A stretch of 64,000 bases of DNA from contig JAAGOF010000095.1 in NCBI GenBank assembly GCA_010645155.1, positions 142,586 to 206,585 on the forward strand, given 5' to 3'. Source of the stretch: Tigriopus japonicus (taxonomy: Eukaryota > Arthropoda > Copepoda > Harpacticoida > Harpacticidae). Of this stretch, positions 12,401 through 24,400 are shown one piece after another. Positions within the stretch are counted from its first letter, which is position 1. Each line of letters starts with the position of its first letter. The notes under the pieces are model-generated. The model had not been told where the DNA came from. It made no database searches and saw only the letters and a list, made by a program, of their open reading frames with translations. Both the position numbers and the translations under genes were made by a program.

Positions 12401-15400
12401 AAGTTATTATTGAAGAACACTAGCTGCTCCTTTGGCATTGAAAACTGAACCGATAGTAACTAGAGTACGTTGTTAGTCATAACTGATTGGTGACTAAAGG
12501 ACTAAAAAGTTCTTTCATTCAGATGTCACAGCAACGAATCTTTTGAAGATGAGCTACAACGCATATGATCTGTCAAACTAGTCATCAAACTCCTGGGTTA
12601 ATTTCATTGAAGCCCGCTCAAAATGCGATAATAGGGGCAAATGCACAACGAAATTGCAAAAGAGCTTGGAGCAACGCTACCTACGTAGGTAAAGTCAGTT
12701 CTTACACGCAGCAGAAGTCCACTTGTACATCATTCACTCTTTTTGTACTTTTTTAGAGCAAATCATCCCACGGTAAAGCTTCTACAAACTTAGCGAATAG
12801 GTCGTCAAGAACCGCTCCAATTATTCATACCCAAATGCCCCTCTCGTTCCAGAATGCCTTTACGCGGATAACACGGCCTTAATGGGCGGCGATCTCCGTG
12901 TGGATGCCGATGGTCAGCCCATCGCGACCACAGTGTCGGGCACCACGCGATGCATCGACCTTTGTAATCGGACCCCTCAATGTCAATATTGGGTCATTTC
13001 CAAGCAAGGCAAGGAGAGCCAATGCACCCTCAAGAAATGGAAAGGAAGGCTGATCAAGAAAGACGGATACGTGTCTGGATCCCTGCCCAAAGCGTGCTGT
13101 GAGTGTCAATTGTGACTAATCAAAACCAAAAAATGTCCTGTCAACAGATTTAGGAGACACTTCTTTCTGAATCTTAATCTAGCCACGTCTCTTGATTCAG
13201 GATCAAGCATAGAAATTATTCTTGTGAAGACCATGATAATTACATGCATTAACCCCATTTCAAGTGGCCCCTGTTACATCTAGTGAAGCAAAAGACAAAA
13301 GATATGACTAGAGTCACTTTCACAAAAACCTGTTAGTAGTTTTAGATAAACCATAGAGCTTCTTTGGCTGACACAACTAGATTGTTTATACATTTCTAAT
13401 CGTATTGATCCGTTCCGCCGCTTACTGGTTTATTTTGATTCAGTTTCAGTGAATAAACGCCCGAGAAAGGAAGATGACAACTCGAAAGCTCATCAAATTG
13501 GATCAAACGAAACTAACGATAATCCTTCCGACCAAACCGGTTACAAAGGACATTCTGGTAAGTTTTGGTACGCTTTAAACCAGCTATCATTCCTATTCTC
13601 AATTTGCATTTGTTTCGTCCCATATGCCGTCATCGGTGAAATAGCAACATGCTCGTCAAGTTCATTGACCACAACAACCCCAACTTTTTTTTTTGAAAAA
13701 TGTGGAAGCTGAAGGGAACGATTCAGAAATTTGTTTCGCTTATTCCCATCATCCGGTTCCTTTTGTGCTTTTCAGAATGCATCTATGAAAACCTGCAGTT
13801 TTCTGGAGGTGATCTAAAGATTATCGAAGACACCACCTTTTCCTCGTGCAAGAACGCTTGTGAATTCTTAGAAGACTGTACTTTCTTCAGTCTACAATCG
13901 GGGAAATGTTTCTTAAAGAGTGAGCACGTCGAAATTGAACGCGAGACAGGCGTTCTCTCGGGAATGACGGACGAAGCTTGTGGTAAGTCACTTATGAATT
14001 TAAAAAAAGCGACCATATCACAAACCATGTTGAAGGTTGATTGTGTGTTTCATTTTAAGATCAATCAGTGCCTTTAGTTCTTTTGAAGCACATTTTTAGT
14101 TTAAGATATTCTCTAGAACTGCAAAGGCAAACCCATTAAAAAAGTCCTTATGATTGAGACTGACAATGCTCAGTTGATTTCTCATTGATCTGGTTCGTCT
14201 TTCAGAATACTTTGATAGGGATACTTAGGCCTAAGTTATGACAAGAAACAGGCAAAATAGGAAATGTACTTGGTTGCCACATATAATGCATATTTCTAAG
14301 CACTTTGGTCGTCAAAAGCTATTTCACTTAACATTGGACAACCGAAAAAACATTGCACCAAAATTGCATTAAATGCTCCCCGGAATTAGGCCACACTTGT
14401 TTTATTCAAGTTTGTTTGACTCCATTTTGGAGGGAGCCTTGATGTCCAAGGACTTTGGCATGGATCCAAAGGCATGGATCCAAACATGCCAGCCCTGCAC
14501 AAGAACGCTCCTCTCACATGACATCCAAGTTCAAGGATCTTCTCTTTCAGGCGGATTAACATGAGTAACTTTTCTGGACAAGCTTTGAAGTCACAAGTAT
14601 AACTTTTCCTTGGCCTTCAAGGAGGTCTCCCCGAGAGCCTTCAAAGTTGACTTCTGTGAACTCAAATTTCATCTGGATTTTTTTCAAGAAATCGGTTGTG
14701 TGGATGAACCTTTAGAAAGAGAATGAACTTGACGGAAGCTTATGTGTGGGGGATGGGTGAAAAATATTTGATATTTTGTACTCATATTTGCACTTTTACG
14801 CAAATTTGGCCTAAAATCCACAAAAATGTTGAAAATATGATCTTCATTTTTTTAAATGTTAACGTTTTTGGAAGATTAGTCTTCAGATTCGAAACCGTAT
14901 GTAACGCTCGTAACAAAAGTGCAGGCCTTTATAATGGTGGAAATCTTAATGAATTTGTCTTCTCAAATGTTGAGTGTACAATTATGCATGAATTTAAGAA
15001 TGTTCGCCCGTTAAAAACCACATACTTATATATCAAGACATTGAAGACGGCTTGAATAGGGTAAGAATGGTTCACACCATCAAGATTTACAACTTTGCTC
15101 TTCAAAATTAAAGTACAGCAAACATAAGACAATAATTTTTTGAAGGTTTTGTTTACGTGAAATATTTATTCGATCAAACTTTTTGCGATTTTGACCTTTT
15201 CTTTTTGGCTGGTGTTTTTGGGTGACTCCTTGACTTATGGTCGCTAAAAGTTTATGTTTATTTACACTCATTGCCCGTTCCTACTCATGTTCTGACCTTC
15301 TCAACCGCAAAAACAAATGCCGTTTCATCAGTGCCATTTTCAGATTTTGCATTGTTTCCTTAGGACATACCCTTTTGCGCATTTTTTTAGCAGATTTCGA

Positions 15401-18400
15401 GCACTTCGTTCGAGCACCCTCCGTTTCTCTACCATATTCCTGGGTCTCATTTCCTGTATTGAGCCAAGAAGCACTGAAAACTGGAGTGGAAGGCTAACGA
15501 TAAGAATAATGATTTTCAGAAGAATTAATTCAATTGCGTTCTTCTGCCAACGAGACCTGGCTTGTATTCAGTAGATGACATATTTTGAATTTCAGCTCAA
15601 TCTAATGCCGGAGTGAAAAGTTATGCCTTCTCAAACTTATGAACTGCAGAGAGCAAAGAATGAATGAGTTCGCCCCTTTGTGGTAAAACATTTACTAGAA
15701 AAGGGCTAGTTCATTCATTCTCGATACGATTTGCACTGAACTTTGAGAGAGCATATCTTTTGACTCCGACATTCGATTGAGCTGAAAATTGAAATACGTA
15801 TTCTTCTCAACATAGGCAAGGTGTCATTTGCAGAAGAACGTAATTGAATTGTTCCTAGTTGAAATCATGATTCCTCTCGTTAGCCTCCCAGTCCAGTGAA
15901 ATTCAGTGGTTCTTGATTAAGCTAAAATCGCCAGTTTAGTATTTCAAGCATCCATTATCATTGGATATTCCAATCATGCTAATGAGAGGTTGAGCGCAAC
16001 TTGAAGTGGTGGCTTCGGTCGATGCAAACGTTTTTATTGAACTACCATTTACAAAGACAATCAAAACATAGGATATTAGTTTTCAATTCATTTCAGTCTT
16101 TTTTATTTTATTTTTTCAAATGCACATTCATTCATATATTTGGTATTGTTATGAAATAATTTGTGACCCTGTATAAATAATGATACAAATCATATTCAAA
16201 ATATAAGTTTTACTTTAGAGATATGAATTTTAATAACCGAAAGGAGTGCTCTAGACTGTCATTTAGCGTCAAGCATATTTTGACCATTTGGTGTCATATG
16301 GACTAGTTTTCAGCTCAGAGGAAGACTTAGCAACTCAAAAAAAGGTGATTTCATTTTGATTTTTGATTTCAGAGCAAGTTCTGGCCGTCAAGCAAGCAAG
16401 TGCCAAATCCCAACAAACTGACTCGAATGCGCTTGAACAACCGGAGAATGAAGACAATGTATCATTATATCAGGAAAATGTCATCAATGGAAAATTTAAA
16501 ATCATGAACTCATGGGATGACTCACTCACAAACCCCAACAGTGATGCATTTAAAGAATTGGCAAAAACCATTACAAGGGGATTGGAGGAAATTCTGCTTT
16601 CAAATGATGAGTTGTCAAACCATGTTGACTTTAAGGTTGAAATTGTGGGATTTAAGTGAGTTACTAGGAAGAGCTCACACTTATTATTTCCGAGCTTAAC
16701 ACAAATTTCTTTTTCCAGAAAGGGTAGCGTTATATGCAATTACAACATCCACTACATCTTGAAGCAAGGCTTTGTTGCAGTCCCTTTCATCATTAAACCT
16801 TCAAATGTGACAAATGTTCTTAATGAAGGATTCAAATTCAAGCAAGGAATCTTGTTTCAAAGATTTGTCATTGCAGCAGGATCCCATAAAGCAGCAAGTA
16901 TGTCAAAATGGAATTGAAATTGTCATTCAAATTGGCCCAAACCTAAGTTCAATGTTCTAGGTCCCGTGGATCATTGCGATGCCAAAGGATGCACACACAA
17001 ATGCGCCTATGACTATGATCTTGAAGATTACGTTTGCACCTGCCCACCCAAACTGCAATTAGGGGAAGACAACAAAACTTGTGAAGACCCAAAACTCGTG
17101 TCAACAGTAAGACCTGACGTCCAGTGCTCCTGGAGCTCTTGGGAAGAGTGGAGTGATTGCTCGTCTCCATGTGGAGAAGGTACTCGAACCCGATATCGAT
17201 CATCAATGCAAAAACAAAACTGCCCAGGAAAGGTCACTGAAACAAGAAATTGTTTGATCATGGCTTGCGCAACGTCAAAAGAACCGCGATATGATTCAAC
17301 TTTCCAACCAACTACAGCTACCGAGAAATCAATTTTTCAAACAGTTGAAACAACCACTTATCCACCCATTCTTGAAAGTACAACACTTTTGACAACTAGC
17401 ACACTTCAAGGAACAAGTGAACACGAAACGGACGGATCTGTAGTTGACCCATCAACAGATCTCATTCCTCGAAATGACTTTCAAGGCCAAACCCAACAAC
17501 AAACAAGTACCCAAATCAACAATGAAAATGTGCAAGAAACAACGATCCCATCCTTAACAACAGATCAATCAAAACTATCAACAGGAACAGAAATAACAAT
17601 TTCAACAGAGCCCTCAATTTTCACCACTTTAGCAAATGTTCATGAGACCGACGAAAAAATTGATCCTAACCTCGATAAAGGTGAAAATACCACACCATTC
17701 CCAGAATTGGAAATGGATCCGACAATCATCAATGACGGTGTCACTACCACGCATGTACCTGTTGTTAAGGTCTACTCTGGACTTGATGCCAAAAATAAAG
17801 CCACTACAATTGGATCTACTGATTCAACCACTGAGGCTGCTTTTGAAACATCAACGGCCGGCAGTATGACTACTGATTCAATGACAACTGATCAAATGTC
17901 CACCACCAAGGTACCAGAGGCAAGGACTGTCACAGAAGCTGAAACAAGCACAGTATTTGATGCCACTGAGACAATCACTGAACAAGAATCCACCACCCCA
18001 TTTGAATTGGACACCACCATCAACGATAAAGATGTTACCAGCACACCCAGCCTTGTTGTCATTGTCTACTCTGGAATTGATGCCAAAAATAAGACAACTA
18101 CAATTGGATCCATTGATTCAACCACTGAATCAGCTTTGGAAACATCAACAGCAATCACTTCTGAATCAATGACAACTGATCAAATGTCCACCACCAAGGT
18201 GCCTGAGGCAAGGATTGTCACTGAAGGTGAAACAAGCATGGCCACTGATGTTACTGAGACAATAACGGAACAAGAATCTACCACACCATTTGAATTGGAC
18301 ACCACCACCATGGATGGAGATGTCACTACCACATCTGGCCCTCTTGTCAAGGTCTACTCTGGACTAGATGCTGAAAATAAGACCACAACCAGTGGATCCA

Positions 18401-21105
18401 CTGATTCAGCCACTGAGGCTTCTTTGGAAACCTCAACGGCAGGCACTGTCACTACTGGTTCAATGACAACTGATCAAATGTCCACCACCAAGGTGCCTGA
18501 GGCAAGGATTGTCACTGAAGGTGAAACAAGCATGGCCACTGATGTTACTGAGATAATAACGGAACAAGAATCTACCACACCATTTGAATTGGACACCACC
18601 ACCATGGATGGAGATGTCACTACCACACCCAGGCCTCTTGTCAAGGTCTACTCTGTACTAGATGCTGAAAATAAGACCACAACCATTGGATCCACTGATT
18701 CAACCACTAAGGCTGCTTTGGAAACAACAACGGCAGGCACTGTCACTACTGGGTTAATGACAACTGATCAAATGTCCACCACCAAGGTGCCTGAGGCAAG
18801 GATTGTCACTGAAGGTGAAACAAGCATGGCCACCGATGTTACTGAGACAAGCACTGAACAAGAATCCACCACACCATTTGAATTGGACGCCACCACCATG
18901 GATGGAGATGTCATTACAACACCCGGTCCTCTTGTCAAAGTCTACTCTGGACTAGGTGCTGAAAATAAGACCACAACCATTGGATCCACTGATTCAACCA
19001 CTGAGGCTGCTTTGGAAACAACAACAGCAGGCACTGTCACTACTGGTTCAATGACAACTGATCAAATGTCCACCACCAAGGTGCCTGAGGCAAGGATTGT
19101 CACTGAAGGTGAAACAAGCATGGCCACTGATGTTACTGAGATAATAACGAAACAAGAATCTACCACACCATTTGAATTGGACACCACCACCATGGATGGA
19201 GATGTCACTACCACACCCAGGCCTCTTGTCAAGGTCTACTCTGGACTAGATGCTGAAAATAAGACCACAACCATTGGATCCACTGATTCAACCACTGAGG
19301 CTGCTCTGGAAACAACAGCGGCAGGCACTGCTACTACTGGTTCAATGACAACTGATCAAATGTCCACCACCAAGGTGCCTGAGGCAAGGATTATCACTGA
19401 AGGTGAAACAAGCATGGCCACCGATGTTACTGAGACAAGCACTGAACAAGAATCTACCACACCATTTGAATTGGACGCCACCACCATGGATGGAGATGTC
19501 ATTACAACACCCGGTCCTCTTGTCAAAGTCTACTCTGGACTAGGTGCTGAAAATAAGACCACAACCATTGGATCCACTGATTCAACCACTGAGGCTGCTC
19601 TGGAAACAACAACGGCAGAAACTGTCACTACTGGTTCAATGACAACTGATCAAATGTCCACCACCAAGGTGCCTGAGGCAAGGATTGTCACTGAAGGTGA
19701 AACAAGCATGGCCACTGATGTTACTGAGACAAGCACTGAACAAGAATCTACCACCCCATTTGAATTGGACACCACCACCATGGATGGAGATGTCACTACC
19801 ACACCCAGGCCTCTTGTCAAGGTCTACTCTGGACTAGATGCTGAAAATAAGACCACAACCATTGGATCCACTGATTCAACCACTAAGGCTGCTCTGGAAA
19901 CAACAACGGCAGGCACTGTCACTACTGGTTCAATGACAACTGATCAAATGTCCACCACCAAGGTGCCTGAGGCAAGGATTGTCACTGAAGGTGAAACAAG
20001 CATGGCCACTGATGTTACTGAGACAAGCACTGAACAAGAATCTACCACCCCATTTGAATTGGACACCACCACCATGGATGGAGATGTCACTACCACACCC
20101 GGCCCTCTTGTCAAGGTCTACTCTGGACTAGATGCTGAAAATAAGACCTCAACCATTGGATCCACTGATTCAACCACTGAGGCTGCTCTGGAAACAACAA
20201 CGGCAGGCACTGTCACTACTGGTTCAATGACAACTGATCAAATGTCCACCACCAAGGTGCCTGAGGCAAGGATTGTCACTGAAGGTGAAACAAGCATGGC
20301 CACTGATGTTACTGAGACAAGCACTGAACAAGAATCTACCACCCCATTTGAATTGGACACCACCACCATGGATGGAGATGTCACTACCACACCCGGCCCT
20401 CTTGTCAAGGTCTACTCTGGACTAGATGCTGAAAATAAGACCACAACCATTGGATCCACTGATTCAACCACTGAGGCTGCTTTGGAAACAACAACGGCAG
20501 GCACTGTCACTACTGGTTCAATGACAACTGATCAAATGTCCACAACAATGGTGCTAAATTTTGAAGGCTTTGATGTAAAATCTGGTGATATAGTACAAGA
20601 CATCAATGTCGAAACATCCATTTCCACATCAACATCCCGTTACGTTGATGAAATGGAAACTGCTTCGTCCAAAATTGATCTCAGTACTGTGGCCCCCCAT
20701 ATCTTTGAAACGACTGAAAGCACTTTTTTGCCGGAGACAACGGCAATGTTTAGCCATGCATCACCAAGGTTTTTGCCTATAACGTCAACTTTGAGCCCTG
20801 AGACTACCACTTTGACGCTAGATTTTACGCACACTGTGCCAAAAGATCAGGTGTCAACAGAACCAGCTGGAGAGGCACTTGCTCACACATTGGAGTGCAT
20901 CCCCTCTCGTCCTAATTCTGATGGAAGCCATGCCATGGAATGCAAGTCATTAGAAGTTGCTCATGATGAGCCTATTATTGTGCTGATTAATGCTGGATTG
21001 ATTCCGGATATCAATGGTTTTGACCGAAAGCAATTCAAAATTGTTGTGAAAGATTTAATGATTATGGATATGTTAGCTCCCTCAAAATCTCAGTCTGCTC
21101 CTTAG
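9441..21105 (+). CDS. Secreted PAN-SEA-EGF-TSR mucin-like protein, 8 exons, about 1864 aa
   Basis: Proposed coding exons: 9441-9540, 9656-9982, 12853-13098, 13450-13557, 13776-13982, 16373-16655, 16719-16897, 16961-21105. All introns are GT..AG; all are phase 1 except the one inside the SEA domain (phase 2), and the total is an exact multiple of three. Exon 1 encodes a signal peptide (MKIMMYKLLQHTY, then a hydrophobic core). Exon 2 (residues 34-142) is a Cys/Trp module (WMVGPEIG, then CPE, W, W, C). Exon 3 (143-224) and exon 5 (261-329) are PAN/Apple-like (GGDL, paired Cys). Exons 6-7 (330-483) form a SEA domain with cleavage-type motif GSVIC. Exon 8 holds an EGF-like domain (489-524), a TSP type 1 repeat with WSSWEEW and CSSPCGEG (539-586), a Thr/Ser-rich repeat region (about 727-1680) and a tail without a membrane span. 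It is probably an extracellular, O-glycosylated mucus or cuticle-surface protein. The function is inference; the domains are visible. Confidence 0.85.
11652..11850 (-). mobile_element. 5'-truncated non-LTR retrotransposon, 3' end only
   Basis: Lies in intron 2 of the mucin-like gene. On the minus strand it ends in a TTA/ATT-type trinucleotide tail (taataataataat on plus, 11656-11675). Shared words with the copy at 44114-44390 are tttattgcgac, ggtca.gtca, ttgtataaaataaa and agtgagttgactagaa. It holds no coding capacity. Confidence 0.75.
11851..12852. other. Rest of mucin gene intron 2
   Basis: AT-rich intron sequence with a second small trinucleotide-rich patch near 12010-12035. No exon-like block with both splice signals was found here or at 9983-11650. 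Confidence 0.5.
15463..15915. repeat. Inverted pair of a dispersed repeat (arms 15463-15681 and 15698-15915)
   Basis: The right arm and the reverse complement of the left arm share long stretches such as agttcattcattct, gagctgaaa, cagaagaacg.aattgaatt and gttagcct. A third, single copy in the plus direction is at 47399-47616. The pair sits in intron 5 of the mucin-like gene, so its pre-mRNA can fold into a hairpin of about 215 bp. No coding capacity was seen. Confidence 0.8.
17690..20550 (+). repeat. Coding tandem repeat, 98-aa (294-bp) mucin units, about 9.7 copies
   Basis: The landmark for KVPEAR recurs at 17913, 18201, 18495, 18789, 19083, 19377, 19671, 19965 and 20259. Spacing is 288 bp once and then exactly 294 bp seven times. 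Each unit contains PFELDTTTMDGDV, PLVKVYSGLDAENKT and MTTDQMSTTKVPEAR and is rich in Thr, Ser and Glu, as in mucin O-glycosylation domains. The first units are most diverged. Units after 18.6 kb alternate between two variants, and the last two are nearly identical. Confidence 0.97.
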
Positions 21106-21216
21106 TGAGGATTGTGGTATTAAGTCATGATATTGTGCTTAAAGATATGGCTGTAACCTGATTTGCTCAGGAGTTTCGTTTGATTCAATGCAAAATTCAT
21201 CCTGTGCTCAAGACAA

Positions 21217-21222
21217 AATAAA
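21217..21222 (+). other. Poly(A) signal of the mucin-like gene
   Basis: AATAAA 112 bp after the stop codon at 21103-21105. It is the first canonical signal downstream. Confidence 0.6.
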
Positions 21223-21347
21223 ATGTTTGTGATTTGACGATTTGCTTTCAATCTATCCATTCATTTACCCAAACTCCTTAGATTAAATCTGTCAACAAAA
21301 ACGTATAGAAATCTCCCCCAAAAATATGTTACACATTTTGTGATTCT

Positions 21348-21353
21348 TTTATT
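21348..21353 (-). other. Poly(A) signal of the MFSD8-like gene
   Basis: AATAAA on the minus strand, about 90 bp past the MFSD8-like stop codon. It faces the poly(A) signal of the convergent gene at 21217. Confidence 0.5.
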
Positions 21354-21442
21354 ATCAAACTTTCTTCCAACCCATCGGTTGGGGAGTCGGAAAAGCAAGA
21401 GGCGTCTAATAAAACATATCCACGTTGTTGAAAATTTTGCAA

Positions 21443-24400
21443 TTAGAGGTGAGTAGTTGCTCCATTATGATGTTTTTCCGCATCTATCTTTTCATCCATC
21501 TTTTTGGAATTCACATTGGTATTTGCCGTTGGTACCCGATTCTTAAAAGGCACGAGCCTCTTATAAGTCAGCAGAGTAATAATCAGACTCAACACCATGG
21601 AACCCGTGACGATTCCCATAGTTGCATAAGTTCCAAGGTTTTGGTACACAAAAGTGACAAAGATGGGTCCTAATACACGGGCTAAGGAACCTCCAGCAGT
21701 TAGAGCTCCCATCCACAAACCCTATTTGGGAAATGAATTGCAAGTTTTGAGTACTCTATCATCACTCATTACAACATATGATGCTTCTAAAGGATTGAGT
21801 ACCTGTGGTCGCGGACCAAGAGCTTTGCTAAAAATGGATTGACACAAAGCGGTACAGTACGGATATCCTCCAAAAGCAATGAGAAATCCAACAAAAAACT
21901 GGACAATGTTCAATCCCGGAATCTTGGTGCACCAATCATAAGGGCAAGAATCCGATGATTCAGACTCACAAGGAACTTTAGCACGTCCATTGAACATTTG
22001 AGGGCCGATGCGATTCCAGTAGGACCAATCATCGGTCCCAATATCATCAGAATACACTTTAGATAAAGATGGAAATGCTTAGCTCGTACCCTTGAACCTT
22101 GAGTGATTGACATCCAATTAAGCCAGGGAGAGACTATGTACCAAACAACAGCAGTGGCGCTGCTTTGAGAGTTCAAACACTTCAGGATTGTACGAGCACT
22201 AAATGATTATAAAAACACCGAAACACGTCTTTATAAATTTCTAAAAAATAAGTTTGAACTGGGTCAAAAATTTCATCTGTACAAATGTCTAAAACGTTTG
22301 GATGTTTTCACGTTTCAATTACTTCACTCCTTTTAGTCGAAATTACTGATCTCGTGTTTCAGCCGGGAAAAAATTTAGGCTCGTTTGAATACCTCGAATA
22401 AAATGAGACATATTTGGGCCCACTAAAGACCACCCTTGTGCCCACATGTGGGCCACGACCCACCGGTTGCCTACCCCTGCCTAAGGTGTTGGGGGCACAA
22501 GCTCTTAACATGGCCAATAAAGTGAAGCATGGTCAACCAGAATCTTTCGTTTTTTCATTTCTTTTTTCTAATCCTGTAGAATTATGGCAAAAAGTCTATT
22601 CGAAGTGATCAAGGATGTTATTCTTGCTTATTCATCAAAGTTTCTTTTTGGACATGAAGAAGTCCCAAAAAATTAGCGAACAATGAAATCAGGCGGAGAG
22701 AAAGTAGACTCTAAATATCATGCAATAATTTGACCTTCTGTAGCTATCAAAAGGATGTTAAGCCTGTTTTTTTACATTAACAAAATATTTGACTGCAAGA
22801 GAGAAACAAGTTTGCTGGATCTCAACAAATCTAAAGATGATTGAGGTTGCATGCCATATTTTGAAAACTTTACGAAAAATCACTAGAAGGAGAGAAAGTC
22901 AAAAAACTTCTACTTACATTGAAAATTGAAATATTTTGTGTAGAAAAACAAATTATGAATTTAACCAGCTTCGAGGTATCTTTTCTCATAGAAAAAGCTT
23001 CATGAAAAAAAACAAATTCCACATTCTTGCTCATTTTGTAGACTTATTGCCCTATCCAGTGGGAGTGGCGGAAAAGAAAAGAACGAACAGAAAAAGTTAT
23101 AATAGGTGTAATTCTGGATTGAACGTGTGGCTCTTTCATTTACATTATTCTCGGTTTTAAAGGGAAGAAGGGAGATGTTCTTCTGATGAAAGCAAAAGTA
23201 CTGATCGAGGTTCTTGTTAATCGTTTAAACTGTAGTTTTTTAAGGTCAGGAAATCCAGGACACGGAAACCGAGGCTCTCGTTTTTTGCTGATTATATACT
23301 ACATCCTGGCCAAAAGTTTGTAGCGAATACAAGAAGCTATGTTAGTATTCTTGCTCTCATTAAGAGGACACTACTCCTTTGCTTCAAGACCGAGAAAATG
23401 CGAAGGAAGGGAAACGCTACTTTGTTTCATTTTTAATCCAATATGGCACATAATTGTTTGATCACGCCTCGCTTTATCTTTTATGCTTATAGGCTCCTTG
23501 TTATGTAAGTCACAAGCAACAGAGTCCTCTCTAAACGTGTATGAAAAAGTTAAATTTGACCCCTCTCCGAAATTTTACTATTTTCATGAAGTTGATTGGT
23601 TAAGTCTCAAAATATGATTATTAGGGCCCGGATTTCATTTTTGTTGCGGAGAAGACATTCTAGACGTTTTAGGGAGTAAGGTCAGCTGACGATCATGCTC
23701 GTCAACCATCAGCTGACTTCTACGTTGTGAAACGTCTGGGACTTGTGTTCCACAGCATGTGATCACCAAAGCTAAAAGAAACATGGTGATTTGCCGTCGA
23801 GCAGAAAATCTAGAGGGTTGAAAACAGCATGTTTTCTCTCTTTGCTTCCACCAACAATAAGCAGACCTTACACCTTGAAACGTCTGGAAATTTTGTTTGA
23901 TTATAAAAAAGTTTTTCCTAGCCCAAGCGATTATCCACTTCTAGCCTATATACAGCTTTGACTCTCTGAGTAGCGCCACCACTTATGTCAGCTTACTCTG
24001 CTCCCTTAGGGCTTATTGAACCTTACAATATGTTTTGAACAAGGCAGTGTCATTCATTTCCATTGGATCGCGCGGAGGAGGCATTCCAGGGAATGGCATC
24101 ATAATTACTCGGGCAATTATCATAGGGATGAGACCTATGATAATAATCATCTTCCTCTCGTCGAACCTTCATTTTGAACAGTCAGAAGTTGAATAAAGTA
24201 ACGTGTGGTCTTTCAAGCTAAGGGTAACTCCTCACCTTTTTGAAAGCGGTCCTACAGTCGCAAAGCAGATGACACTAATGATACCTCCTACAGACATAGC
24301 TATCCCCAAATAAAGAATGGCTTCCGATTCCGTCCAACCAAATTGATCGATGCATAAAGGGGTTCCCAACCTAAGATTGAAAACAAGTGATTGATTTTAT

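Noticed and set aside
20640..20834. Minus-strand frame opposite the mucin C-terminal region
   Set aside because: Shadow of the plus-strand coding exon; Thr/Ser codons leave the opposite strand open.
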